NCBI GenBank assembly: GCA_040437565.1
Contig: JBDOQK010000100.1
Coordinates: 1 to 24,250, forward strand
Direction of reading: 5' to 3'
Length of the DNA stretch: 24,250 bases
Origin: Albugo candida
Taxonomy: Eukaryota > Oomycota > Peronosporomycetes > Albuginales
Shown one piece after another: positions 9,926-20,234 of this stretch. The notes beneath the pieces were generated by a model. The model was not told where the DNA came from, did no database searches, and worked only from the letters and a program-made list of their open reading frames with translations. The position numbers were made by a program, and so were the translations under genes. The stretch's first letter is position 1; the number at the start of each line of letters is the position of its first letter.

Positions 9926-11400
9926 TATGGAGATTTCCATACTATTTTATGCGTCTGAATCGCTGATACTGAATTCTGTATATTTTCTAATGACAGAGAT
10001 CAACAGCCTACGGCTCTGTCGTCTTTTGCCAAACTTGTTTTTAGTTATATGATTTCTCTGTATTGCGCGCTCCTAATTCGTTTCCGTATGAATTACCTCT
10101 TTATATCGAGACCTATGGCTGAGTGCCATAGAAGGTAGACATCCTATGTCTCAGAACCATAAGGCCGTCCAACTTTATACAGCGTATATCTTGACTTCCA
10201 CGTGAAGCTTTTCTTTTTTCTATATCAAGACAGTCGATTCATTGAGCGATGTTAGCTTTATTATGAAACGGCGAGCTTGGGTATCATTATACGTTGACCG
10301 TGACAGCCGTGGTTTCAGCCGGTTCTTGCATGGCATCTACACAGTCACGTGTCTATACATATTTTAAAATGTGTGTATTTACTGTGAAGTATGTCTTTCC
10401 ATAAACAAATATGGACTACCGCAAATAGTCCTTCGTCAGCACGATAGCGCCAACTCACTTACTTTCAATGCAGCAATACAGTCTCCAGCAAGTAGAGGAT
10501 GTCCGTTATTTTGCTGGACGTCGCAGCTCAACTTTAAAGCATAACTTTGATTGGGAATAGAGGAAAGAATATGAAATCTATGCTGCACTATTGGCGCACA
10601 TTCAAGGTTTCTACGGGTAAACTCAAAATGCGGTTAGATCGCATCTTTGAATTGCTACTTTGCAAGAGCGACGGATAAACAAGGCCGAAGGATATACCAT
10701 TGAGGTCTATTTCGGTACTATGATAGCGATAGCAAACATGAATCTTGAGCTCGTCTACTCAGAAGCTACATTCTCTATCAGACGGCTGAAAAAGTGCACG
10801 ATGTCCACCTTTATATCGAATGATAAAGTGAAGAAACTGAGAGCGATTTAACGTCTTCTTTGAACGGTAGAAAGAACCGATTGTGACGAGTAGCAATGAT
10901 GCCCTCACGTATTTTTAGCAAATTCAATTCCGATGAAAACGAGGTCAATGATTAAGACTGCGATATCTCCTGCGACAGTCGATTTGTCTATGATCTTCGA
11001 AGGCGTTCAGGAGGCATACGGGCAGACATATCATACTGCTTCAATCACGCAGGATTTTACTCTGATTTTGTTTGATTTAGAGAGTGACTGCAGCTGCTAC
11101 TAAGGTTACAGCAAAGGTCAGCATGATGGTAACGAGAGAATAGCGTTGATACACCATAATCGGATATTACGACTTCGCATTAAAGCACGAATAGTGTGGC
11201 TACATAAACACGCACATGTTGCCTCGCCTCATTTTCACCAATCCTCAACGGCAATGACAGAGTAATAACCAATCATTTTTAATGAATGCACTTAACAAAA
11301 TGGTCATTATGTCATGTTTGCGTCCTCCTGACTTTGATGCATCCTCCAGCAATGGAGGCAATGAATAACTCGCTCCTCACTGTAAATGCACTCCGCACCA
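9926..11400. other. Worn left arm of unit 2, no recognisable gene
   Basis: Counterpart of 1-1340. The short plus frame 10660-10851 includes INKAEGYTIE, which aligns with INKAKGYTME in unit 1 (near 630), so a plus-strand coding relic is likely, but both copies break soon afterwards. No family was recognised. Confidence 0.45.
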
Positions 11401-11639
11401 CTTTCTGTCTAATTGGAACCTAAAGGACGCAGCAATATCCTCAGAATCCGACCCACTAAAAAGCTACTCCCAGCTTCGAAGCTACGCTGATGAAATACAA
11501 CTGTTTCTTTGTATGACACGAATACTCTTCCATAGTTTAAGCCGAACCTTGACATGTAATACCAGAGACACAAATGCTGACAAGGTATCAATTTTTGGAT
11601 GAGAAGTTCACATATGACATAGTCCTCCGAGTAGGACAA

Positions 11640-13530
11640 GGAGGACGCTCCAAAAGCAGTGGGCGAAGACAATACGGAGTAGAAACATTCCAGAGACGTG
11701 TGACTACATCATAACTTGATGTAAATAGCCACCTTCCATCATGGAGAGAATTCGCGAATGTGCTGTTTTGTTGATGAGCATCGATAACCGCGACATATAA
11801 ACGAACTGTTTCATCAAAAGATGCACTTGAAAGTATGCGATAGAGTAGAAGGATTCATATGTTCGTACTGATGACTATGTGACTATGCTTCCGACTTTTC
11901 TTTGGACCAAAATTGAAAATCAGCGCCAGTATTGAATCCCCAAGTCGTACTGAATGATTATCAGCTACAGACGCTATTAGTCCGCCCAACGACGACCAAG
12001 CTATGTAGGACCTTTCCTGTGCATACCCATCAACTACTCTTCTGCATCTCTTGTCAAGCTAAATTCCACAACATTACGCTCGCGTCAGCAGCTATGAAGA
12101 CATCTTCCGGTCATGTATGAGTCGATTATGGCAATGATATCGAGTTACATGACTTACGAGTAGCTATGAATTCTTTACTGCAGATTCGAGCATAACAAAT
12201 TTTGTCTACGAGCATGTGTGATGCATTAGTAGAGAAATTCGGCTGTTATACTTTCGTCCAAGCGCTATTCCATGAGCAAATTATTAGTGGGATTTTCAGA
12301 CTACATCAACTTCTATTTTACGACGTTTCTAATATTCAATTAGACCATAGTGGCTTTTGCGTGTCACTTGCTCAAGGCAAAAAATTATGATAAGAGTTTG
12401 CTATTTGTAATGTGAGAGGGTTCTCCTCGCGCTGTAGTGATGAATTCTTTTTATCTCAACTTTCGAGCGACTGTTCAAAAGAAAAAAAACTGCTTGTCAC
12501 GGATTTCTTCGTGTACTTGTGATTGTTAGAGTATATACGCCACTGTAAGGTACTGAATGAAAAGTGCGACAAACGAATATGTTAATTGAAGCCTCACTGT
12601 GTTCGCTCAACATGAAAGCGTCTCATATGTGCGAAGGAAATTGAGAGAACGCGAACACGGGGAAACTTCCATCGTATATGGTCCTTGGCGATCATGAGAT
12701 GCAATTCTTTGCCGATCAGTAACCGAGCGGCAATCTCTAGTTTATCATGGCTGCTGGGATCGCTTTTTGAAGTCGTATTTAATAGCCGTCCTGTCGATAA
12801 TGATCTAGAAGTCGACAATGTTGCGTAAAATGCTCCACCTTTGATACTTTTGTGAATATTTGCGGCAACTTTTTACAAAGGGCTGATGTGCAACGTGGGG
12901 CTGTAGAAAGATAACACAATCACATTTGTTTCGCATCGAACACTTTCTGCATAATCCAAATGCTATTCCGGTTAATCATTGTCATCCAAGAACAGCGCCG
13001 CCGTTATTGCGCTCCCATTAGCTACTATATATAATGCTGTTCCGTATTTTCGTGATGAACTCCAACATAGCCCGTTTACACAAATACTACCTTCCGTCCC
13101 AATTGAAGTCAAGTATGGCACCACAGAAAGCTCATCTTTGTGTATGTAGAATCATCAAGACTTCAGACTAGGTGCTATCTGAGAGAGTAAGTCGACTTGC
13201 ACTCGAGGGGAAGCTTCATCTCAATGTGAACGATACCAAAAAATGATCGCGGGAGGAGCTTCAATAATTTTCTCTGGATTCCGCGTGAAATGAATCCGTC
13301 CTCTCAAAAATTAAATTGATGTTAATTGGAATGTCAGCGCTATCAGCGCAGAAGCTATACACCAGTAGCCAAAAAAGTAGAGCTTGCGAGCTTTCGTCGT
13401 TTCCATTTCATAGCAAAAGATCTCATTCAGATAGGCCTACACGATTGTGACTCGTCGCGTTTTACAACAATCCCTTTCGTTGGCGTGATTTGCCTGAGTA
13501 TACATCAATGTTCTCGCATCAGATGATGAA
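11640..13530 (-). pseudogene. WD40 beta-propeller protein relic (unit 2 copy)
   Basis: Counterpart of 1597-3540. The minus strand keeps SASFDETVRLY (about 11795-11830), aligned with SASSDKTTRLW of unit 1, and ASVADNHSVRLG (about 11935-11970), aligned with ASTSSDQSVRLW. The third blade end is lost here (SDARTLMYTQ against ADTLIKIWA). The minus frame 12594-12818 (74 codons) lies inside the span and may hold another blade, but I cannot see the WD signature in it. The differing residues at kept blades show that the two copies decayed independently. Confidence 0.6.
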
Positions 13531-13572
13531 GTGTGAAAAAGCTCGGTATGAAGTGGCTTGGTCAACTTACTG

Positions 13573-13632
13573 GTAAGCTTCCTGAGACTGTACGTGTGAC
13601 ATTCGAAACATATACCCTTCTTTCTATGGCAG
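13573..13632 (+). other. Candidate 60-nt GT-AG intron
   Basis: Donor GTAAGC, pyrimidine-rich end CCCTTCTTTCTATGGCAG. Its length is divisible by three and it has no in-frame stop, so both spliced and unspliced forms stay open (the junction restores ACT-GAT, Thr-Asp). The donor (GGTAAGT, 3511) and the acceptor word are conserved in unit 1, which supports a real ancestral intron. Confidence 0.5.
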
Positions 13633-13786
13633 ATACTGCGAAACGAAAAGAGGAGATTTATGAATGGATTATGACGTTTCATAGAGAAGCGCTTGAGCCA
13701 CTTCTCCTTTTCCTGCAACAGAAGCAAGTCACATGCAAGTCTTGGTAATGACACAAGCCATCTGATGTCATAGTATTCTGCGTTTG

Positions 13787-13817
13787 CATTTCACACATCT
13801 TGGAGAAGTGTGAAATG
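13787..13817. repeat. Perfect 10-bp inverted repeat (hairpin)
   Basis: CATTTCACAC (13787-13796) and GTGTGAAATG (13808-13817) are exact reverse complements around an 11-base loop. It lies inside the coiled-coil gene region, between the first open piece and the second. No counterpart was seen in unit 1. It could be a chance palindrome or an RNA hairpin. Confidence 0.6.
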
Positions 13818-14148
13818 GAAACGGAAAATCGTAGGATAATGCACTGAAGCCAACTAGCAAGAACTTGAAACGTTTAAAAATCAAGTAGAAAGAGTGGTGC
13901 GTAGCATGAATGATGCAGGAAAGAGACGACTGCAGCTTTGAGTGAAGTTAGTAGTGTATTGACCGCATCAGCAAGCAGCGTATGCAAACAAGATAGCAAA
14001 GCAGACGCTGCTAGTAAGTAGAATTAAGAAGAAAACTGAGCACGTTTCCGACATATTAGCGCAATCGTGTGGATACCATTCTCATAGGAGTACGGAAACT
14101 TCGTCAAAATTTGGACAACAACCCAGAAGGTAGTAATTGGGAGTCATT

Positions 14149-15014
14149 TTAGTTTTTAACCATATATTTGCTGATGTTCTTCAAGGATAACATTGATTTT
14201 ATACTTTTCAGCTTCATCAATATGGGGTTTCCATTTAGTTTTTCTAGCGGACCAATCGCCTGAACGTACTTGATCGGAGGTATTCCCATTTTTACCTCTA
14301 CCATATGTTGCACACGCTCGAGAACAATCTTTCCAAGAACATAAACATCGGCATAATGCTTTTTAACGTTCTTTTTTGGAATCTCCATACGAGTTCCGTG
14401 CGAGAATGAAAGATAGAGATGCTGCCTTTTCGAAACTCTGAGATCATTAACACCTGAGTCGGTACTTCCCAATCCTTCCTTAGGAGTAACTTGAATGTAT
14501 TTCATCTGACGTCGCTTACTTTGTCTTCTTCTTGCACCGTCAAAGTTACAAGTTATATCGACAAATGCAAACAATCCTTCTTCTTTACTGTCTTGTATTT
14601 GTGCTGACCCCGCACTTTCCGAGAAAACGACCATCTTCCTGCGTTCCGTATTTAAAGTGTATTGAGTGGCTGAAATGTTTTAGGCAATGGAGTGTCTTTA
14701 GCGTCATGAAACTTGGAATCCAATGTTTCTTCACATGTAGAACCCTGTATCGTCTCGCGTACTTCAATTACTTCCAAGCCGTGTGACAGAATGCACACCG
14801 TATTACATTCCTTCAAATTTTTCCATTCAAGGCTGGAGCTACCAACTAGAGCCAAGGGCCACTCTTCTATTTCCATGTCAATCAAATGTGTATACGGTTC
14901 CTTGTCCAACCTGAATATAATACCATCCTCACAAGGGCAATTGCATCGAAGTGTTTTCACGACCATTGGAAACCAAAATAGTCCAAGACTGAAACGAACT
15001 CGAAATGCTCTCAT
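14149..15014 (-). pseudogene. P2: broken paralogue of P1 (secreted protein)
   Basis: Aligns with P1 over its whole length. The signal peptide MRAFRVRFSLGLFWFPMVVK matches P1's at 16 of 27 aligned positions when RCNCP is included. The cysteines are kept as CxC, CxxxC and C with the same spacing (one extra Cys sits after the CxC). EGLFAFVDITCNF corresponds to EDLMFAEINADMYF, and VYVLGKIVLERVQHMVE to HYVFGKVVLEHLQYIVE. An upstream in-frame ATG (15023) exists, but the start at 15014 matches P1. The copy is spread over two frames and looks broken, with about one interruption. The mature part is far more diverged from P1 (roughly 30% identity by eye) than the signal peptide is. Role unknown. Confidence 0.75.
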
Positions 15015-15133
15015 ATTGACCAAAATAGCTGTGCTCTACAGAGTTTAACTCAAATTGAATAAATGTGGCACATGTTTCCAGAAACCTTAGTTTAAATGGC
15101 TCAATTGCAGTGTCGTCATTATCATCATCAGCC

Positions 15134-15143
15134 TTTGGCCAAT
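15134..15143 (-). promoter_or_regulatory. Conserved CCAAT box upstream of P2
   Basis: TTTGGCCAAT, identical to 5220-5229 upstream of P1 and placed similarly, about 120 bases before the start. The flanks have diverged, which suggests that the element was kept for a time after duplication. Confidence 0.42.
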
Positions 15144-15179
15144 AAGAAGCTGCGGAGCCTATTTAGAAGCTCAGTGCTC

Positions 15180-15440
15180 GCGTATTAAACCCTCCTAGCG
15201 TTCGAACCCTTGCAACCATTATCCCAGAAAATAGATGCGGCAACAAGGAACTGGCTTTATAGGGTTCGAATCTGTGCATCCATGCACAGAAGATTCAACC
15301 ATACCTCTGAGATTCATGTATATTTACCCGATCGCACCGGGCGAGGTAAGCGCTTGGCTAATGTTAGCGCTGATATTTAGGTACATACCGAGTAGCAGAA
15401 AGCAGACACATATGCGTCTGTCGAAATAATCATCATATTA
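15180..15440. repeat. B-box-motif block, single copy in unit 2
   Basis: Counterpart of the two local copies in unit 1. It contains GCGTTCGAACCCTTGCAACC (from about 15199) and GGGTTCGAATCTGTGCATCC (from about 15269); the latter matches the pol III B box GGTTCGANTCC at 10 of 11 positions. No convincing A box at the right spacing and no cloverleaf were found, so this is not called a tRNA. It may be a worn tRNA-derived repeat. Confidence 0.4.
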
Positions 15441-17490
15441 TCGGAATATCCGACCTGGAAAATCCTCATATCTACAGAACTTACATCCTTCATCATAATT
15501 TTTTTCAACGCTCTTCCGCTCCTTCTACCATTTTCATAAACTATAGCTTACGTGAACTACATATCACAGGCGCTATATTTTCAAAGCCAAAAGCCATGGA
15601 ATAACGGATAGGATTTCGTCGCTGCCTACCTAAAGACAGAATTCCCGACGCGTGCGTAAAGAATTCACAAAGTCAGCTAGAATTACCGTATCTAACTATA
15701 GAAGCAACCGTTTTGAGTCATATGTGGATTTCACTCTTATAGCTACATAGCATGGTCCTTTCCTGTTCTTTGTGACTAAAGTCTTTTCTCACTAGTAAGA
15801 GATTTTTTCGTTCGATGCAGGACCCCGTTGCATGTATGATTGATGTGGTTAGAATGCGATAGTCGCTTATCTGATGCGAACGGCCTTGAAGGTGAAGCTG
15901 GGAATATGTCTGCAATCAAAATTCACACAGATAAGAGATTGGACAGGAATGACTGTCACTATCACAAAAATGCTTGCTAAAAGTCAGCAAACCATAGCAT
16001 CTCCGGATAAAGTATTCTGAGAGAGATTAGAATCAACGCGTCGAAGAAAGTTTTGAATGATCTCTCGCGACGTGAGCGCTGGCATCGTTCATTTTTTTTT
16101 TGTGCGATCCCACCATAAAGAATTGTTTTTGTGTCTTCTCCGATGCGTTGAACAAGAAGCCTGACGTTGACCAGTTTGTGAGCTTGCGGAAGGTACGAGA
16201 TACATCACGTAGGTTTAAATGATAACACAGCTCGAAACATCTGCACTATCTGGAATCAGCGCAAGAACAAAAAAATTGCAAGGGATTCGTGCTACTTGCA
16301 TGGAAAAGAATGATAGTGCAACCAACAAGTGGTCGTGAAGATAACTCAAGCGCTTTGATGCGAACGACTCCTGTTTTAGCTTTTGAGGATAATGGGCGAA
16401 TGTAATTCTCAAGTGTGTACTTCTATGATATTAGTTTGAGTACAGACCATTTAAAATCTCACTTTTGACGAGAGACATGATTGTGCTGCAGCAGCTAGAG
16501 TATCAATGAAGCCAGATCGTAATATTTTAGGATTTCGGTGCATATCCGAACAAGGTAGCGCCGCGTAATAGATTGTATGTCACGCCGTCACATCCAGCAA
16601 GATACGACAAAGATTCTATCAGGTTGAGATGCAAGCATGTTCAAAGCTTCCCTGTTTATCTAACATGTTCAACAGGCTTCCCCCTCTTGAAATTCTCAAG
16701 CAAAGACCATCTCATTCGCGTTTCCGAAAGTTCGAGAGGAGCTCTTAACAAAACAAAAAAGTTAATTGGTTTGTTTCAGCTGATCTGCTCTTCAACTTGG
16801 CCCTTTTCTATTCAGATAGGTTTCGGAAGCGTTTTGTAATGACCATATTCCATTCGTTCCGCCTCAGATAGCATGCGTATCAACTTTTAATTCTAAGGTG
16901 ACATGTGAGCGCTATAAATAGAGTCGAAGCTTTTATAAATTCTATCAGATGAAAGAGGAAATGTAAGACTCACAATTTGGCTTCTCAACATCTCTCCCTA
17001 TGTACCCATTCGAAAAGAGACACATCAGTGCGAGTTAGCAGGTTAGATAGAGTAGCGTGATTTGGTTGGGCAAAGGTCAGTGCGATCATCGTGCAACGGC
17101 ACACTCAAATAAGACGTATGCGCCATGCGAATATTGTTTGTTCAAGAAAAAGCTCCCCAAGCGTGGCTTTGAGCCGGTCTTATTGCGGAAAATTAGTATT
17201 TCCCACTCCTGATCCATAAGTTCTCAAGCTCCGCTCTTCAGATTCTTCAATATTATTAAAATGGTAGACCTCGATCAAGCAGAAAGTTCTTTTTCTGCCT
17301 ATATTATGATGATAATTTCACTACGTTGTTGCGCCAGCCGAGTGATCTTGCTATGATATCTTAGAGCATCTGTACATATTCATCTAGCGTCAATACCATA
17401 TCGCCTGTCTGGGCAAGTAGATTCGATCGCTATGTCGGACATTTTCTTCATGGCTTGTAACATCGATCTGAAGAGATTAGGTAGTTACCA
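15441..17490. other. Worn right arm of unit 2, no gene called
   Basis: Matches 6060-7530 of unit 1 at anchors such as CATATCACA (6200/15561), ATGATAACAC (6809/16219) and GAGACATGATTG / GGGACATGATTG (7079/16472). The plus frame 16573-16839 (88 codons) is the longest but has no recognisable domain and does not keep the frame of its unit 1 counterpart. I see no RNA gene, transposon end or regulatory motif in this stretch. Confidence 0.45.
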
Positions 17491-17956
17491 TCACGTCTTT
17501 GATAATGTTTGTAGCTTCCCAGTCGTCTGGTCCTGTTTCCGGTCTGATTCTGTATGCTCATTTTGCTGATTTTGCTCTTTGCCGGTAGCAATTCTATTTT
17601 TCCATCTCTTGTTCGAGCTCCTCATATTCGGACCAGGCTTCTTTCCTTCGGTGTTTGGATCGTGAAAGCTTGCATTCGTTCTTTTCTGTTTGTAGCCGAA
17701 GAGCTTTGACATTTTTTCAGTGTAGATATCTCTCCTTTCATCGTTAGAAGGCTTCGAAAAGCTCTGACTCCGCAATGCACAACTTGGTCGTGCGCTGGGT
17801 CTTCAAAACTTGCATCTCTGAAATGCGTCGAATCCCTATGCAAAGTCTGCCTACTTTGCCTTCTGAAAGTATAGAATTCGTGTTCTCACACCTTTGATGG
17901 CTGTAAGAAGGGCTCCATGTCGGCGTTCTTTTTTGTGAGGCGGTTATGCTTTGCAT
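17491..17956 (-). pseudogene. Unrecognised basic/polar coding fragment
   Basis: The minus frame 17491-17775 (94 codons) includes EKMSKLFGYKQKRTNASFHD and a lysine/glutamine-rich tail (about residues 52-90), a composition usual for a disordered nuclear-type protein. An overlapping minus frame (17744-17956) holds RISEMQVLKTQ, and the opposite-phase RDASFEDPAHDQVV lies at about 17790-17830, so the piece looks frame-disrupted. The unit 1 counterpart (about 7530-7960) is not open. No family was recognised; it may also be accidental. Confidence 0.3.
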
Positions 17957-18270
17957 AAATCGCTACTTCTTGGAAGCAAATCGTATGAGACGGGGACTTT
18001 CTTGTGCGATCTGTTCCTGGCCTTTGCGACAAATCCCCCTATTTTTTGTTCGAGGCGTGTCATCGCGTATTCACCGGTTGCAAGAAGCATTTTCAAGCCT
18101 CCAATTCATTGCAATCAGATGTACAACATGTATTCTTTTATTCAGTAATTTCAAATTCGCTGTCTATTGCCACCTATTATGGCGTCTTTTGTGGCAATTT
18201 ATCACATGAGGCAATTGTCTTTACTGCTTTAAAATTTCATGTAAGGTAGAGTGAAGCTCGACTTAAATGA

Positions 18271-18859
18271 AATAAACTCCTGAAGCCATGTCGCTACTCC
18301 AAAATAAAAGGTTCTATGATTCGCCACAAAGACATATGATGATATATTCAGCCTGATTATTCGCGTTCAAATCCAAATACCTGCTTTTCCATTACTGTGA
18401 TCTTTCTTTTCTACTGACCATCTCTGTTTGTTGCCCCATCATTCTTTCGTGTCGTGCTTTGCTAATTGTTGCTTTTCATTTCAGATTGGAGTGTAGCAAC
18501 AAATGTTGAAAGAAAGCACTTGTTTCTAGTAATAATTTTGTTGGACGACATATGTTGTCTCGCAGTCTTGGTCGACTTCCTCTCCAAAGATGTACCACTT
18601 AAGCGAGCATTGAGCTTGCACTCGACCCATCTTCCTTCATAGTCTCGCATTTTGTAGGATATCCCGGCATGTAAAGATTGCCCATCTCGTTCTCTGCTCA
18701 TTTCACTTGATCAATGTCTGGAAGAAAGACGCACTAGCAAGAACCGAGAGGTGACACTGTCGTGCTTGTGTAGATCTAATAGGGCAGTTCAGGACGTGAT
18801 TGTTACTATTCTTTGTGCGACATAGAAGAATGCTGCACCTATACTGTGTGATTCACTGA
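18271..18859. other. Unique spacer with one doubtful frame
   Basis: Beyond the end of unit 2. The minus frame 18462-18701 (79 codons, containing YKMRDYEGRWVECKL) reads like protein but has no recognised domain or start context. Nothing else was seen. Confidence 0.3.
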
Positions 18860-20198
18860 TTTTTCTCGCTTCGATGCCACGAGACAATCACTTTGATCAC
18901 ATATACGTCGGCTTCGAATAAGCTTTTTGGTTGCCAAATCTTCCATGTTGACACGAATAGTGACATGCTATCATCATACAGGCTCAAGACTCAGTAGGAA
19001 TGGACGGTGTCGATAGAGTAATCAAAGACTCAGAAATTAGTCTCTTTGTACATCAGAGCGGTCGTATATGATGTTATATGATGCGCTTTTTAGAACCGAA
19101 ACCGAACAATTTCCTGAGGCAGTTGTGTCCCGATCACTCGTTAGGCTGGCCCCGCTTCTCTTTAGAGCTTGTCTGCACTGACAAACCATGTCGATAAATT
19201 AATGATATCACTAATCAACACCATGGAGGACAAAAGAATCATGAATTGCTTGCCTCTATCGCTATATATTGTTCTTAGGTCAGACTCCGTGGGAGGTCTT
19301 GTCAAGCTATGCTTCAATTTAGCTATGAACCCACCTTCTAGTCTACCAAGCAGTTTTTTTGAAGTGCTGATTGTTCGCTATTTCGGACTAGTCGATATGA
19401 GTCAACCTCTGTTTACTGCGTCCAAGCTGGTAACTTTTGACTTTTCTCGTGTATTTGGTAGACTTTTCGTTGACATCAAGATAGTTCTCGCGTGCAATTT
19501 CTTGATTTTGATCAAACACGTTTCCTCAAAATGGTCCGGTTGTAAAAGTACTAGGCTGAAAGATACATTTACATTGTGTACTTCCTTTCTAATTCGATAG
19601 TATCGACTCTCGCAAAAATGAACGGTTCTGACTCCATATGGGAGATGCCGTTAGCCTTAAAAAGATAGCGTGCAAAGCATTGATAACACATTATGCTCTT
19701 TGTCTTCTGGTACGATGGGTCCTGTCAAACAAGAAGCGTTTTTGTCTGATTGTGCTCGCATTTGCCTCAACAGAGAGCAAAAGCAACCCGACGTTTGCTT
19801 GGCTCGATTGTATAGTCAAATTGCGACCCGCTTATGGTGGATCCTCTTGTGGCAGCAAAATAGCCTCGAGAACAGTATAGTGACTCTAAAAGAAGACCCG
19901 TTGCTAGTGTTTTGCGCCAATCTGCCTTGCTTTAGAGTGCATTCTGATTTTGCTGCATCGGTGATATGCCAATTCCCAAATCAAAGATTGTAATTTGAGG
20001 TAGCATAGAACGATGCAAGCTGAGCTTCGACAAGGAGAGAGCTTATTGCGCTACTGGATAATGTCAGAATTCATTATGCTTTTATCAGCTGACTGGCTTG
20101 ATATCAGTGACGCATTGTTACGCCAGCAGGAGGAAGTAATAGGAATCAAAAGAAGATATTTGCTGGTGGAGCTCTATTTGATAAAAAATGGAAAGTGA
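18860..20198 (+). pseudogene. Host gene remnant, family unknown, with likely intron
   Basis: Consecutive plus-strand pieces read like one alpha-helical protein: MPRDNHFDHIYVGF (about 18873), DSVGMDGVDRVIKDSEISLF (about 18990), ALFRTETEQFPEAVVSRSLV (about 19083), the open frame 19169-19600, the frame 19670-19993 (LSDCARICLNREQK, LARLYSQIATRLWWILLW), and 20013-20198 ending IKRRYLLVELYLIKNGK and a TGA stop. The two long pieces are in the same frame and join through a 69-nt intron; the other joins need frame changes, so the gene looks decayed unless more introns exist. The leucine-rich helices suggest a HEAT-like or other helical repeat scaffold, but I cannot name the family. Not present in the duplicated units. 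Confidence 0.5.
19600..19668 (+). other. Candidate 69-nt GT-AG intron
   Basis: Donor GTATCG, acceptor AAAGATAG, with a CCTTAA branch-like word close to the 3' end. Removal joins ATTCGATA to CGTGCAAAGC and restores one frame (Ile-Arg-Tyr-Val-Gln-Ser) across a stretch that otherwise has several stops. There is no strong pyrimidine tract, so support is moderate. Confidence 0.42.
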
Positions 20199-20234
20199 GA
20201 TTTTTAATTAAAGAATCCTGGTTCATTTTTCGGT

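Larger units (their letters stand above)
13480..14130 (+). pseudogene. Coiled-coil protein gene, partly decayed (unit 2)
   Basis: The plus frame 13533-13748 reads DTAKRKEEIYEWIMTFHREA then LEPLLLFLQQKQ, a helical, charged sequence. It is followed in other frames by QELETFKNQVERVVRSMNDA (about 13858-13920), TTAALSEVSSVLTASASSV (about 13929-13985) and RIKKKTEHVSDILAQS ending at a stop near 14130. The heptad-like spacing suggests a coiled coil. A 60-nt intron fits at 13573-13632. The frame changes between pieces mean a decayed gene, or a gene with further introns that I could not place. It converges on P2, whose 3' end is about 20 bases away. Family unknown. Confidence 0.5.
9926..18270. repeat. 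Unit 2 of ~10-kb direct segmental duplication
   Basis: Second copy, in the same orientation as unit 1 and directly after its unique tail. It carries the same order of relics: worn left arm, WD40 relic (minus), coiled-coil gene (plus), secreted-protein copy P2 (minus), B-box-motif block, worn right arm. It lacks the hexamer microsatellite and the extra ~490-bp local duplication of unit 1, so those arose in unit 1 after the split or were lost here. The last clear match is near the shared word GTAAGGTAGA (8043 and 18240). Confidence 0.88.

Noticed and set aside
15199-15290. Possible tRNA gene because of the GGTTCGAATC words
   Set aside because: No A box at the right distance and no acceptor, D or anticodon stems.
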